Positions 50,510-60,240 are shown, counted from the first letter of the stretch. The stretch is DNA of 64,000 nucleotides from Acidobacteriota bacterium (GCA_903970255.1 CAJCHM010000003.1:1-64000); one strand, 5' to 3'. A program made the numbers and translations. Notes: a model not told the origin generated them from the letters alone.

Positions 50510-51288
50510 CATCCCCAAAAAATAAAATTGCCATCACAGTCGATCAACTCAGTGTCAATTTCGATAAAACGCCGGTTCTTTGGGATATTTGCTGCGAAAT
50601 ACCTGAAGGAAAGTTGGTCGGCATTATCGGTCCCAATGGGGCTGGGAAAAGCACTTTTTTAAAAACACTGCTTGAAATGACCCATCCTTTATCTGGGCGG
50701 ATAGAATTTTTTGGGCAGCCTTATAAAAAAATGAGGCAGAAGATTGCCTATGTCCCTCAACGCACCTCTGTGGATTGGGACTTTCCCATCACAGCCTTTG
50801 AAGTTGTACTGATGGGAAGATATGGGAAGCTAGGTCTATTTAAATGGCCAAAAGCTGCTGACAAGAGAGCTGCGGAAATTGCTTTGGAGATGGTAGGTAT
50901 GCTTCCCTTTGCAGCCAGGCAGATTAGCCAGTTATCAGGAGGACAGCAGCAGCGGCTATTCATCGCACGCGCGCTATTGCAAGATGCAGATATCTATTTT
51001 ATGGATGAACCCTTTGCAGGGGTTGACATGGCAACCGAAAAAGCAATCATCGCGCTGATGGATAAATTGAAACAAAAAGGCAAAACTCTCCTTGTCGTTC
51101 ACCACGATCTCACAACTGTGGATAGCTATTTTGACTGGGTGATTATGTTAAATACCTGCCTTGTTGCAAGCGGACCTGTATCAGAAACATTTCATACAGA
51201 AACGATCATGCGCACCTTTGGAAGGAGCTCCGCCCTTCTTGATGAAGCAACAAAGTTAACTCAGAATAGAACATCGGGAATGAAATAA
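50506..51288 (+). CDS. troB: Metal ABC transporter, ATP-binding protein
   Basis: 260 residues. Walker A GPNGAGKSTFLKTLLE, signature QLSGGQQQRLFIARALLQ, Walker B IYFMDEPFAGVD, switch His in VVHHDLTT. It energises the transporter from the cytoplasmic side. The start overlaps troA by four bases and its stop overlaps troC by one base. Corresponds to YtgB. Confidence 0.96.
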   Translation: MTSPKNKIAITVDQLSVNFDKTPVLWDICCEIPEGKLVGIIGPNGAGKSTFLKTLLEMTHPLSGRIEFFGQPYKKMRQKIAYVPQRTSVDWDFPITAFEVVLMGRYGKLGLFKWPKAADKRAAEIALEMVGMLPFAARQISQLSGGQQQRLFIARALLQDADIYFMDEPFAGVDMATEKAIIALMDKLKQKGKTLLVVHHDLTTVDSYFDWVIMLNTCLVASGPVSETFHTETIMRTFGRSSALLDEATKLTQNRTSGMK

Positions 51289-52613
51289 TGTTCTCTTCTC
51301 CTTGGCACTATTTCACAGATCCTGTACTGCAGGCTCCGACAATCGGAAGCATGCTCATGTGCCTCTCTTCTGCATTTGTTGGAGTCATTGTCTTTTTAAA
51401 AAAGCGCTCCCTTTTGGGTGAGGCCCTTTCCCATGCCACCTATCCCGGGGTTGTCCTCAGTGTGCTTTTCATGGCCACTTTTTTTCCTTTAGCCTCTGAT
51501 GAAGTGGCTATTGCTATCCTAGTGGGGGCTTTTGTCACTTCTTTTTTAGGACTTCTGCTGATTGAAGTTTTGGAGGGGAAGTTCCATGTCAAAAATGATG
51601 CTGCGCTCTGCTTTGTTTTGTCCGTGTTTTTTGGCGCTGGGGTGGTTGTGGCCAGCCGGATCCAATTTACACATGCGCTATGGTATAAAACGGTGCAGAT
51701 ATTTCTTTACGGCCAGGCAGCGACGATGACAGATATTCACGTCATCCTTTATGCGCTCTTGGCTTTGCTATTGTCGATTGCTCTATTTCTTCTTTACCGC
51801 CAAATTCAGATGGCAATTTTTGATAAAGATTTTTCTAAGACTGTCGGATTGCCCATCCGCTTGATTGATAATCTTCTGTTTTTCCTTTTGGTTCTTGCAA
51901 TTGTCATCGGCATCCGCAGTGTGGGCGTTGTCTTGATGGCTGGTATGCTAATAGCCCCGGCGATTGCAGCGCGCCAATTCACTCACCGGTTATGGGCAGT
52001 CTTCCTTTTTGCTGGGGCAATAGGGGCTTTGAGCGGTTTTTTGGGAAATTACTTTTCAGTTGAGATCCCTAAATCGAGCATCCATCGAGATTTTTCTCTT
52101 CCTACAGGGCCGATGATTTTGTTATCGGCATCAGCGATTTGTTGTTTATCTCTATTGTTTGCGCCCCGCAATGGTCTTTTTAGCCGCCTTCTTCGCATTG
52201 TTTGCTTCCGACAGCAGCGGATAGAGGATAATTTACTCAAATACTTATGGCGGCATGAAAAAACAGGGGGGATTTCCAAGGTTGAGATCCAAAAATGGCA
52301 GCCCTTGCCATTTTTACAAATGCGTTTAGTGATTTGGAGTCTCAAAACTCATAAGTGGATTGAAGAGACAAAGACCCATACCATTGCGCTGACAAAAGAT
52401 GGCAAGGTGAGGGCGATGCGCATTGTGCGCCTCCATCGGTTATGGGAGGCCTACCTAGTTTCTCTTGGACAGGGGGTGGAAAAAGTACACGCAAGCGCTG
52501 AAGAAATGGAGCATATCATTACCCCTGAACTGGAGAAAGAACTCAAAGAATTACTTGGCGACCCTAAGAGAGATCCCCATGCACAGCCTATTCCTCCTGA
52601 GGTAGAAATATGA
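51288..52613 (+). CDS. troC: Metal ABC permease fused to DtxR-type repressor domain
   Basis: 441 residues. Residues 1-295 are the ABC-3 permease with eight or so helices (SLLGEALSHATYPGVVLSV; AGMLIAPAIAARQFTHRL). Residues about 300-441 form a cytoplasmic DtxR-like part: winged-helix segment GGISKVEIQKWQ and HRLWEAYLVSLGQG, then VHASAEEMEHIITPELE, GDPKRDPHAQPIP. The same fusion exists in Chlamydia YtgC, where the domain (YtgR) is released by cleavage and represses the operon according to metal supply. The fusion is conserved here. Confidence 0.93.
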   Translation: MFSSPWHYFTDPVLQAPTIGSMLMCLSSAFVGVIVFLKKRSLLGEALSHATYPGVVLSVLFMATFFPLASDEVAIAILVGAFVTSFLGLLLIEVLEGKFHVKNDAALCFVLSVFFGAGVVVASRIQFTHALWYKTVQIFLYGQAATMTDIHVILYALLALLLSIALFLLYRQIQMAIFDKDFSKTVGLPIRLIDNLLFFLLVLAIVIGIRSVGVVLMAGMLIAPAIAARQFTHRLWAVFLFAGAIGALSGFLGNYFSVEIPKSSIHRDFSLPTGPMILLSASAICCLSLLFAPRNGLFSRLLRIVCFRQQRIEDNLLKYLWRHEKTGGISKVEIQKWQPLPFLQMRLVIWSLKTHKWIEETKTHTIALTKDGKVRAMRIVRLHRLWEAYLVSLGQGVEKVHASAEEMEHIITPELEKELKELLGDPKRDPHAQPIPPEVEI

Positions 52614-53644
52614 TCATCCTTGGGGTTAATCCCTATTCTGGTAAAGATTTTGTTCAGTTCATTGTGCTTTTCCTGCAGCGGATGATCGAATTCCTCTTTG
52701 GGAGGATCGCTTTTTCAGATTTAGCCTCCGATGAAGTTCAGGTTCTTGTCTTAAGTCTTGTGGCAGTGGCCTCCGCCCTTGTAGGTGCTTTTCTTGTGTT
52801 AAAGAAAATGACCATGTTAGCCAATTCCCTTTCCCATACCATTTTACTTGGGATTGTGATCGCCTATCTCATCATGATCCCCTTTATTGCCGAATCAGAA
52901 AGACATGCCTACAGCCTAAGCATCCATGTGCTTTTAATCGCATCGCTTGCCACCGCCCTTATCACCACATTGCTGACACAGCTGCTCACCCATTTTTTGA
53001 AATTACAAGAAGATGCAAGCACCGGCCTTGTCTTCACCACCTTATTTGCATTAGGTCTTGTCTTAGTGACGATATTTACGCGCAATACCCATCTGGGCAC
53101 TGAGGCAATCATGGGAAATGTCGATGCCCTCCATGTTCATGATCTCCAACTCATTTTATGGATTGTTCTTTTTGATTTTGTTGTGATTGCTCTATTTTTT
53201 AAAGAATTTAAAATGACCGCTTTTGATGGCAATTTTGCCTGCACTCAGGGCAGCTCTTCCTCCTTATTCAACTATCTTCTGATGGTGCTCACCTCAGCAA
53301 CTGTCATTGGTGCTTTTCGAGCGGTTGGGGTATTGCTCGTGCTGGCATTTCTCGTGGGCCCCGTCCTTACAGCCAGGCTTTTTGTCCACAGTCTCAAAAA
53401 ATTACTTCTTCTAGCCATCGCAATGGGCGTTGGCGCTGCCCTAATTAGTGTTGCCCTTGCCAGACATTTACTCTCCGTTTATCATCTTCCCCTTTCAACA
53501 TCGGGACTTGTCGCAACTCTATTGGGTGCCATTTACTTTATTTGTCTTCTAGTAAAACATCTCCATTCGAGATTTTCAGTTAGAAAAAATCACTTATCGA
53601 GTATAAAGGGTATACCTCGATCGGGGTATAACTGCGATGATTGA
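52610..53644 (+). CDS. troD: Metal ABC transporter, second permease
   Basis: 344 residues with about nine hydrophobic helices of the ABC-3 type (KMTMLANSLSHTILLGIVIA; RAVGVLLVLAFLVGPVLTARL). It should pair with the troC permease. Its last ten residues (IPRSGYNCDD) are translated from a small palindrome at 53610-53630, so the native C-terminus has been replaced or extended. It overlaps troC by four bases. In C. trachomatis dxr lies between ytgD and yaeL; here rseP follows directly. Confidence 0.92.
   Translation: MIILGVNPYSGKDFVQFIVLFLQRMIEFLFGRIAFSDLASDEVQVLVLSLVAVASALVGAFLVLKKMTMLANSLSHTILLGIVIAYLIMIPFIAESERHAYSLSIHVLLIASLATALITTLLTQLLTHFLKLQEDASTGLVFTTLFALGLVLVTIFTRNTHLGTEAIMGNVDALHVHDLQLILWIVLFDFVVIALFFKEFKMTAFDGNFACTQGSSSSLFNYLLMVLTSATVIGAFRAVGVLLVLAFLVGPVLTARLFVHSLKKLLLLAIAMGVGAALISVALARHLLSVYHLPLSTSGLVATLLGAIYFICLLVKHLHSRFSVRKNHLSSIKGIPRSGYNCDD
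53610..53630. repeat. Family E small palindrome at the troD end
   Basis: GTATACCTCG-A-TCGGGGTATA-type dyad, closely similar to the one at the murE end (32252-32273) and placed the same way, over the last codons of a gene. Confidence 0.75.
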
Positions 53645-53661
53645 CTTTTAAGGAATAAAAT

Positions 53662-55602
53662 ATGTTTTTCAGTCTCCTCTATATCATTTTGGCAGCTTTT
53701 GGACTTGGCTTTCTCATTTTTATCCATGAATATGGTCATTATTGGATGGCAAGAAGAGAAGGGATGACAGTAGAGGCCTTTTCGATTGGTTTTGGCAAAC
53801 CTTTTTATACCTGGGAAAAAGATGGGGTGAAATGGCAGTTGTGCTATCTGCCCTTTGGAGGGTATGTTCGGATTGCAGGAATGGAGAAAAAGGGGAGCAT
53901 TGAACCCTATCAAATTTCCGATGGGTTTTTTGGAAAAAAACCTTGGTCGAGAATCAAAGTTGCCTTAATGGGACCGATTGTCAATATCGCCTTTGCCTTT
54001 GTCGCCTTTTGCCTTCTCTGGACAATGGGGGGAAGGAGCAAGCCTTTTTCCGATTATACCCACATCATCGGATCTATCGATCACACATCCGGGATCTATG
54101 CCGCAGGAGTAAGACCTGGCGATGAGATCAAGCAAATCAACCAAAAACCCTTTCGGAATTTTCAAGATTTGCTCTATGCTGCAATCCTCGAAGATTCTCC
54201 ACCCAAAATCAATGGCCTTGAGATCAATTATCTCAAACAATCGAGCGCCCCTTTTCAATATCAATTTGAGTTTGCAAAAGGAGCGCCGATCCACGAGAGG
54301 ATACAAACGCTTCTATTTACAGTGCGTCCAGCGTCTTATCTGATTTATAATCAGAAGGTGAGTCTATCTTTGGATAAAAACTCCCCCATGAAAGATAGCG
54401 GTGTTGAAGATGGGGATAGAATTCTTTGGGTCGACGGTGAGCTCATCTTCTCTAAAGACCAATTGGTTGAAACAATTAACCAGCCCAAAGCATTGCTCAC
54501 AGTACAAAGAGGGGATAAAACTTTTTTATCGCGAGTGCCTCGATTAAAAATTTCTGATCTTCGACTCAATGCACAGCAAAAGGCTGAGATTGAAGACTGG
54601 CAGCATGAGGCTAAGATCAAGGGCAAGTTCAATGCACTCTTTTTCATCCCTTATAACCTCACCTATGACGCTCACATTGAAAATGCCTATTCCTATCTGA
54701 ATGAGGATACTTTAGAGCAACAACCTGAAGCCTCCAAGCGCTCACCCTTAGAAGTGCCGCTACTCTCAGGAGATCGGATCGTCGCAGTCGACGGCACTCC
54801 CATACAATCTTCTCAGGAGATGATGCATCTTTTGCAAGAGCGGCAAATTCAGATCATCGTAAAGAAGAATAACCCCATAGCTCCTGTATCTTGGAAAGAT
54901 GCTGATAAGGCCTTTTTAGCAGACATCGACTGGGAAAATTTAAGCGCAATGATCCAATCGATCGGCACGCCTAATGCAATTGCTAATAGGGGTAATCTTA
55001 AATTGCTCAACCCCGTTGCTCCTAAACCCTGGAGCCAGTTGTCCATCCCCGAAGATAAAAGAGAAGAATTTGAAGAACTCTATCAAGCACAGCTCAAACA
55101 GATTGAAGAGATCAAAGACCCATCGCAAAGGGCTTTAGCACTTCAGATGCTCCAAAGCGAGCAGAATAAGCTTAAACTAGGGATTGTGATGGCGGATCGC
55201 TCTGTGCAATACAACCCTTCCCCATTTGCGCTTTTTGGAGATGTTTTGCGGGAAACATGTAAAACCATGATCGCACTCTTTACCGGGACAATTACCCCCA
55301 AATATATGTCAGGTCCTGTCGGTATTGTTCAGGTCATGCACCAAAGCTGGGGAACAGGTTTCAAAGAAGCACTCTTTTGGTTGGGAATGATCAGCATGAA
55401 TCTAGGGATTTTGAACTTGCTTCCCATCCCCGTTTTGGATGGGGGACACATCTGCTTTTCCCTTTGGGAATGGATCACCGGAAAGCCAATTAAGTCTAAG
55501 ACGATGGAAAGGCTCATCATTCCCTTTGTCGTCTTGCTGATCGCGCTTTTCATTTACCTGACCTACAACGACCTGGTGCGCCTGTTCTCAGGCCTGTTTT
55601 AG
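53662..55602 (+). CDS. rseP: Site-2 protease RseP (YaeL)
   Basis: 646 residues. The zinc site is FIHEYGHYWMARREGM (HExxH). Two PDZ-like regions lie in between: GIYAAGVRPGDEIKQINQKP and SGVEDGDRILWVDGE, plus LLSGDRIVAVDGTPIQ. The C-terminal membrane motif is LLPIPVLDGGH. It cleaves transmembrane segments within the inner membrane. In Chlamydia (CT072) it follows the tro/dxr block. A third PDZ-like segment and a charged helical insert at about 460-500 make it longer than the E. coli enzyme (450). Confidence 0.95.
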   Translation: MFFSLLYIILAAFGLGFLIFIHEYGHYWMARREGMTVEAFSIGFGKPFYTWEKDGVKWQLCYLPFGGYVRIAGMEKKGSIEPYQISDGFFGKKPWSRIKVALMGPIVNIAFAFVAFCLLWTMGGRSKPFSDYTHIIGSIDHTSGIYAAGVRPGDEIKQINQKPFRNFQDLLYAAILEDSPPKINGLEINYLKQSSAPFQYQFEFAKGAPIHERIQTLLFTVRPASYLIYNQKVSLSLDKNSPMKDSGVEDGDRILWVDGELIFSKDQLVETINQPKALLTVQRGDKTFLSRVPRLKISDLRLNAQQKAEIEDWQHEAKIKGKFNALFFIPYNLTYDAHIENAYSYLNEDTLEQQPEASKRSPLEVPLLSGDRIVAVDGTPIQSSQEMMHLLQERQIQIIVKKNNPIAPVSWKDADKAFLADIDWENLSAMIQSIGTPNAIANRGNLKLLNPVAPKPWSQLSIPEDKREEFEELYQAQLKQIEEIKDPSQRALALQMLQSEQNKLKLGIVMADRSVQYNPSPFALFGDVLRETCKTMIALFTGTITPKYMSGPVGIVQVMHQSWGTGFKEALFWLGMISMNLGILNLLPIPVLDGGHICFSLWEWITGKPIKSKTMERLIIPFVVLLIALFIYLTYNDLVRLFSGLF

Positions 55603-55633
55603 AAGGTGGGGGATAGAGGGAATTGCAAGCGAC

Positions 55634-57934
55634 TTATCCAATTCCCTCTTTTAACAGATCTTTAATTACCTCAAGAGCGCAGCGGGGATTTTTTCGGAAT
55701 TCGATTTCTCCGTACGAGTCCACTTTCTGTCTGCCCCCATTTATCCAAATCCCTTCATAGATTTTTCCACGCAGAATGTCGCTCAATTCAAACCGTTTGA
55801 ACCCCTCTTCTAATTGCTTATTTGTCAGATGATCGCACTGAAGTAGCTCACAAAAAGCTTGTAACTGCTCTTTTTCAAAACTCGACTCGACTTTTTTTAG
55901 ATCATTTTGATAGGTGAGTAGGATTTGGTCGACGATTTTTGCTTCCAATAATACATTTTTGACATCTCCCTGGGATAGGATGAACTCACCATAGGCGTAT
56001 TTGTATTTACTATCATTGACGTAAGCTTCACCAAACTTCACTTTGTGAACGTTATAGATGTGGCCGCGCAGATCCCATTGGATTTCTTTGGGAAGTGATC
56101 GAAGAGCACTCATGAGTTCTTGATTGCCAACAGAGCTAGAATTCAATTTGGTTAAAAAATCCTGTAGCTCTGTCTTTTTAAGCATTTGAGCCAAGATCTC
56201 TTGTTTTCTCTTTTGAACTAAAGCCATCTGATCCCAAAGAGAAGATGTGCCTTTGCTACCCAATAACCAAGGGAGAGTGATTTCTCCAAGCCTCTTGGGG
56301 TTATTCTGTAATGTTCTAGTCCCATAGTCGTGATTACCAAGGCCAGATGGCATTCCATCGTGTAACCAAATCACATGCGCAAAGGCCTTAATGGCATCGG
56401 ATGACAATGTGCTTAAAAAAATGGAATCGTTATTTTTTTGTGTTTTGTTAGAGGATAACTCTTGCGTTGTTTCAAATTCAGAGAAAAGATTAACAGTGTT
56501 GTTACTATTGTTTACAGCTATTTGATTCGAACTTAACGGTAGGCGGTAATGATGCAAATAGCTAGTATAATGTTCCCCCTTTTGGCCATGTAGAATCTGA
56601 TCAATTTCCCTCTCTTCAACAAAACGTACCTCGGAATCATTTACCTCAATCCACTTATCCTCTATTTTTTTATAGCAAATGTAGTGACCGCCATTAAGGC
56701 TAAATCCACTATGGACGATAAAGGAATCGAGTTCATAGTTTATTGATCTTTTTTCTGTTGTTGCCTCAGGAGGGAGAGTAATGATTCTATCAATCCACAC
56801 AGGCGTTGTAATTTTACCATCCCCAAATCGCTTCAATATCAGTAAAAATTCCTTGGGGACATTTAAGAATTGGTAGGTCCCATAGATGAGTTTGCATCGT
56901 CGTACTTTGCCATTTTGCAGCTTATATTCAGGCAGCGCACCATCGATTGAGATGGAATAGCGAAAAGAATGGGCAAGAAGCTTTGAAAACGGAACATCTT
57001 TACTGTTCTGCAATTCCACGAGAATTTCAAAACCCTGATGACCTACAGATATCGAGTTGTTTTGCATTAGGGTGGAATAGGTCTTGTAGGAAAGGGGTTC
57101 ATATTCTTCTCCAACCGGTTCACAAAATGTCGTGGTTTGTGTTGCTCTATACAGATCGGCAAGAGGAAGCTGCCCCTGTTCGAGGTTGGGGTGTTTGTTT
57201 TTCAAAATATCTATATATTTTGTTGTTAGACCATGCAACGCTTCCCAAGCATCCTCATGTTTTGAAGCTTCCGGAGAAAAACCTCCAAATTCTAAACTGT
57301 GGAACGCAAGCCTCAAATTTTGCGAAATCTCTGGCGGAACAGCCTTCTTTTCAATAAGTGCAGTATCATAGGCTATCAAAGCGTTTTGTAGAGCGATCCC
57401 ATGATTTTTCCTTTCGATAGTCTCTCCACTGTTTGCATAATGATCTGCAACCCTTTCATAGATTTGTCGAAAGCTAGGTACAAAAATGATCATGGAAAGG
57501 ATCGAATTTGCCCAACAATTAGCACCCATGTTGCTAAAACCTGCAGCAAGTTCTAGGGGATCCTCGTAGTAAACGGGGGTAAAATTTAGGGCTTGGTTAT
57601 CAACAAAAAGAGGGGAATCCAATCGATTGTGTTGCGGTTGCGGGAGAATACTTTTGTCATATATTTTTTGAATCTTTTCTTCCATATCCTTGATTATAGC
57701 GTCAGCATTAAGATCAGAATCGAGGGTCGGTTTCTTTGGCTGGATATTAAAATAACGGCTGATTGTGTTAGAGGGAGGGTTCAAGATCTTATTGATTTTT
57801 TCAGATTGCTCGGTCATGCTCCTTGCATAGGCTTCGACATTTTTTGTGTCATCGCTGGTTAGTGCTGATGCGTATGTAATATCAAATACATATTTTAAAT
57901 CGCGAATCTGATCTGAAAGTGTCTGGGTTGTCAT
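55634..57934 (-). CDS. USP-family deubiquitinase with three D-[FY]-G repeat modules
   Basis: 766 residues. The C19 catalytic boxes are GFSNMGANCWANSILSMI (Cys140) and HSGFSLNGGHYICYKK (His417) with VNDSEV (Asp433). In between lie FLNVPKEFLLILKRF and the insertions usual in USPs. The C-terminal 270 residues are helical and contain three modules with the shared motif: 501-545 (AHVIWLHDGMPSG..HDYG), 605-652 (LPKEIQWDLRGHIYN) and 707-748 (LRGKIYEGIWINGG...SYGE). They resemble modules in the branching enzyme at 3501 and the 638-residue protein at 6140. No membrane segment. It is divergent from the GH3 gene. The target must be host ubiquitin conjugates; secretion is inferred. Confidence 0.87.
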   Translation of the reverse strand: MTTQTLSDQIRDLKYVFDITYASALTSDDTKNVEAYARSMTEQSEKINKILNPPSNTISRYFNIQPKKPTLDSDLNADAIIKDMEEKIQKIYDKSILPQPQHNRLDSPLFVDNQALNFTPVYYEDPLELAAGFSNMGANCWANSILSMIIFVPSFRQIYERVADHYANSGETIERKNHGIALQNALIAYDTALIEKKAVPPEISQNLRLAFHSLEFGGFSPEASKHEDAWEALHGLTTKYIDILKNKHPNLEQGQLPLADLYRATQTTTFCEPVGEEYEPLSYKTYSTLMQNNSISVGHQGFEILVELQNSKDVPFSKLLAHSFRYSISIDGALPEYKLQNGKVRRCKLIYGTYQFLNVPKEFLLILKRFGDGKITTPVWIDRIITLPPEATTEKRSINYELDSFIVHSGFSLNGGHYICYKKIEDKWIEVNDSEVRFVEEREIDQILHGQKGEHYTSYLHHYRLPLSSNQIAVNNSNNTVNLFSEFETTQELSSNKTQKNNDSIFLSTLSSDAIKAFAHVIWLHDGMPSGLGNHDYGTRTLQNNPKRLGEITLPWLLGSKGTSSLWDQMALVQKRKQEILAQMLKKTELQDFLTKLNSSSVGNQELMSALRSLPKEIQWDLRGHIYNVHKVKFGEAYVNDSKYKYAYGEFILSQGDVKNVLLEAKIVDQILLTYQNDLKKVESSFEKEQLQAFCELLQCDHLTNKQLEEGFKRFELSDILRGKIYEGIWINGGRQKVDSYGEIEFRKNPRCALEVIKDLLKEGIG

Positions 57935-57997
57935 GAATTGCCTATATTTAAATTATTTTTCTTTTTTAATTTTACAATGTTTATTATATCAAAAAAC

Positions 57998-59623
57998 ATG
58001 AGTTATTTAAATAGACTAATTTTTTTAATTCCCATATTGATTTTTGTTGAAAATCAAGGGCATACAGAAGAGTCTCCCCTTACTCTCGATCAAAAAATCG
58101 GACAGCTCTTCATTATCCCCGCTTGCCAGCTGAGAGGAGAGGATCATTTTGAGGATCTAGAGAAGCTCATCAAAGGGGGCAAGGTCGGAGGGATCCTCCT
58201 GAAACAGGGGACGGTTCAGGGTCAAAAGGATCTGATTGACAAACTGCAGAAAATCGCCCCTTTGCCCTTACTCTGCCTCCAAGATGGGGAGTGGGGATTG
58301 GCAATGCGCCTTGAGGGATGTGTCTCTTTTCCTCGGAATTTAACCCTTGGGGCCATTCAAGACACCTCCCTTCTCTACCAGCTTGGATCGGAAATCGGGC
58401 GCCAGTGTCGTGTTGTCGGTGTGCATGTTAATTTGGCACCGGTTAGCGATGTTAATTCCAACCCGCTCAACCCGATCATCCACATGCGCTCGTTCGGTCA
58501 AAATCCGCAGCAAGTAGCCCTTGCTGCCAAGATGGTCATGCTGGGGATGCAGTCGCAAGGGATCTATGCCTGTGCCAAACATTTTCCAGGTCACGGCGAT
58601 ACATCTGTAGATTCCCATGTCGACCTTCCCTTTGTTAATCACAACAGGCAAGAGTTGGAGAGCATCGAGCTCTTTCCTTTTGAGCAGTTAATCAAATCGA
58701 AGGTGAAAATGGTCATGTCGGCCCATCTGTATGTGGAGGCGCTAGCAGAAGAAACGTTATTGCCTGCCACCTTTTCTAAACGGATCATCACCGATCTTTT
58801 ACAAAATCAGATGGGTTTTGATGGTTTGATTACCACCGATGCACTCAACATGAAAGCTCTTGCCAAAAGCTACTCCCCAGGAGAGATCGCCCTAAGAGCG
58901 TTAACAGCAGGCCACGATTTGCTCCTTTACGGCGATCATATTGCACCCCATATCGACCAGATTTTAAGGATGGATGTTCCTGCAGCATTTGATGCGATCA
59001 AAGAAGCGGTGGAGAACAAAGAGATTTCTGAAGCCATGATCGAGAAGCGGGTGAATAAAATTCTAAAAGCAAAACGGGAGCTTGCCCTTTTCCAAGAACC
59101 TCAAGCTGTGACAAACATCTTGGAACAGATCAACACTCCTACTGCCTATGCACTTAAAAAGCGCTTATTTGAAGAGGCAGTGACTGTTGTGTGCAATGAG
59201 GGAATGTTGCCCCTGTCAGAAAAAAATGTCGCATTGATCCAATGGGGGGAGTCTCCTGCCTTTAAAGCTGTTTTGGAAGGATCGGTTCCTATGAAAACTC
59301 TCTCCTTCAACGATCCTGAGCTTACATTGAAGTTGCAAAATTACGATTTAGTCATCCTTGCCCTCTCTCAGCTCACAACAGCCCCGCCACAGTTTGGTCT
59401 TGGCCCCAATGAGTTAGAGATCTTAAGAGTTCTTTCCAGCGCAAACATCCCTGTCATGGCTATTATTTTTGGCTCCCCCTACAGTCTTGCAAGATTGCCA
59501 TTTTTTGAGGGAATAATCGTTGCCTATGAAAATGAGGTGGAGGCACAAGAGGCTGCTGCGGAGGTTGTGCTTGGCAAGCTAGAGCCCAAAGGGCGATTGC
59601 CCATCGAACCTCAAGGTTTCTAG
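57998..59623 (+). CDS. nagZ: GH3 beta-N-acetylhexosaminidase (NagZ-like)
   Basis: 541 residues if the ATG at 57998 is used, which puts a signal peptide (MSYLNRLIFLIPILIFVENQG) at the start; ATG 57977 and TTG 57938 are alternatives. The GH3 signature is ACAKHFPGHGDTSVDSH with the catalytic His/Asp loop, then MVMSAHLYVEA and the nucleophile in GLITTDALNMKAL. The C-terminal 170 residues form the extra alpha/beta domain of two-domain GH3s. It probably removes GlcNAc from peptidoglycan fragments in the periplasm, in line with the amidase and murE nearby. The stop overlaps the convergent hicB by four bases. Confidence 0.88.
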   Translation: MSYLNRLIFLIPILIFVENQGHTEESPLTLDQKIGQLFIIPACQLRGEDHFEDLEKLIKGGKVGGILLKQGTVQGQKDLIDKLQKIAPLPLLCLQDGEWGLAMRLEGCVSFPRNLTLGAIQDTSLLYQLGSEIGRQCRVVGVHVNLAPVSDVNSNPLNPIIHMRSFGQNPQQVALAAKMVMLGMQSQGIYACAKHFPGHGDTSVDSHVDLPFVNHNRQELESIELFPFEQLIKSKVKMVMSAHLYVEALAEETLLPATFSKRIITDLLQNQMGFDGLITTDALNMKALAKSYSPGEIALRALTAGHDLLLYGDHIAPHIDQILRMDVPAAFDAIKEAVENKEISEAMIEKRVNKILKAKRELALFQEPQAVTNILEQINTPTAYALKKRLFEEAVTVVCNEGMLPLSEKNVALIQWGESPAFKAVLEGSVPMKTLSFNDPELTLKLQNYDLVILALSQLTTAPPQFGLGPNELEILRVLSSANIPVMAIIFGSPYSLARLPFFEGIIVAYENEVEAQEAAAEVVLGKLEPKGRLPIEPQGF

Positions 59624-60051
59624 ATGATCCTAAGAACGCTATGTTTAAATGGATTGGCAGCCTGGAGTAACCGTTCATAATTTTCTAAAGATATACTGGT
59701 TCTTCCTTTTTCATACTGTGCATAGGCATTTGGGGATTTTGAACCTAAACGTTCAGCGACTTCCCTAACAGTGGAACCGCTTTTTTCTCTTTGTTTCCTC
59801 AGCGATAGCGCTAGAAGAAGCTTAGTATCATTAGAGGTAATTCCAATGACATCTTTTTTATAATCTATCACGGTCACTGCGAAATCCTTTCCAATGTCAT
59901 TACTGAAATAAGATCTGGTCATTTCTAGCACTAGATCTTCAATCATGGAGAGCGCTTCTTTTCGAGTCTTGCCTTGAGTCATGGCATCAAGAGTGGGGAC
60001 TTCAACGAGCCAGAATTTTCCGTCTTTCCAGACTTTTCCTTGAATTTCCAT
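59620..60051 (-). CDS. hicB: HicB-type antitoxin with XRE helix-turn-helix
   Basis: 143 residues. Residues 1-65 have the HicB fold (KDGKFWLVEVPTLDAMTQGKTRKEALSMI). Residues 75-135 form a Cro/CI-type helix-turn-helix (LRKQREKSGSTVREVAERLG, SPNAYAQYEKGRTSISL). It should neutralise HicA and repress the operon. One base separates its start from the hicA stop, in hicA-hicB order. Confidence 0.85.
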   Translation of the reverse strand: MEIQGKVWKDGKFWLVEVPTLDAMTQGKTRKEALSMIEDLVLEMTRSYFSNDIGKDFAVTVIDYKKDVIGITSNDTKLLLALSLRKQREKSGSTVREVAERLGSKSPNAYAQYEKGRTSISLENYERLLQAANPFKHSVLRII

Positions 60052-60052
60052 A

Positions 60053-60235
60053 TTATTCTCCCTTAGGCGGATTGTTTTTTGCGTTTTTTAAAATTTTTCT
60101 GGCCAACAGTTCCTTGACCTCAGTATGCCTGGGAATAAATTCAAACAACTCTCCATTTGTGCAAGCATCATGATTCCCTCCATGTCTTGCAAACCGCCAT
60201 CCGCATTCACGTAGCTGCTTTTCCATACGTTTCAT
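60053..60235 (-). CDS. hicA: HicA-type mRNA interferase toxin
   Basis: 60 residues, the usual small double-stranded RNA-binding-like fold: LRECGWRFARHGGNHDACTNG with the catalytic His in RHGGNHD, then FIPRHTEVKELLARKILK. When free it would cut mRNA. The first gene of the hicAB pair; the promoter is at 60241-60269. Confidence 0.88.
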   Translation of the reverse strand: MKRMEKQLRECGWRFARHGGNHDACTNGELFEFIPRHTEVKELLARKILKNAKNNPPKGE

Positions 60236-60240
60236 CCTTC

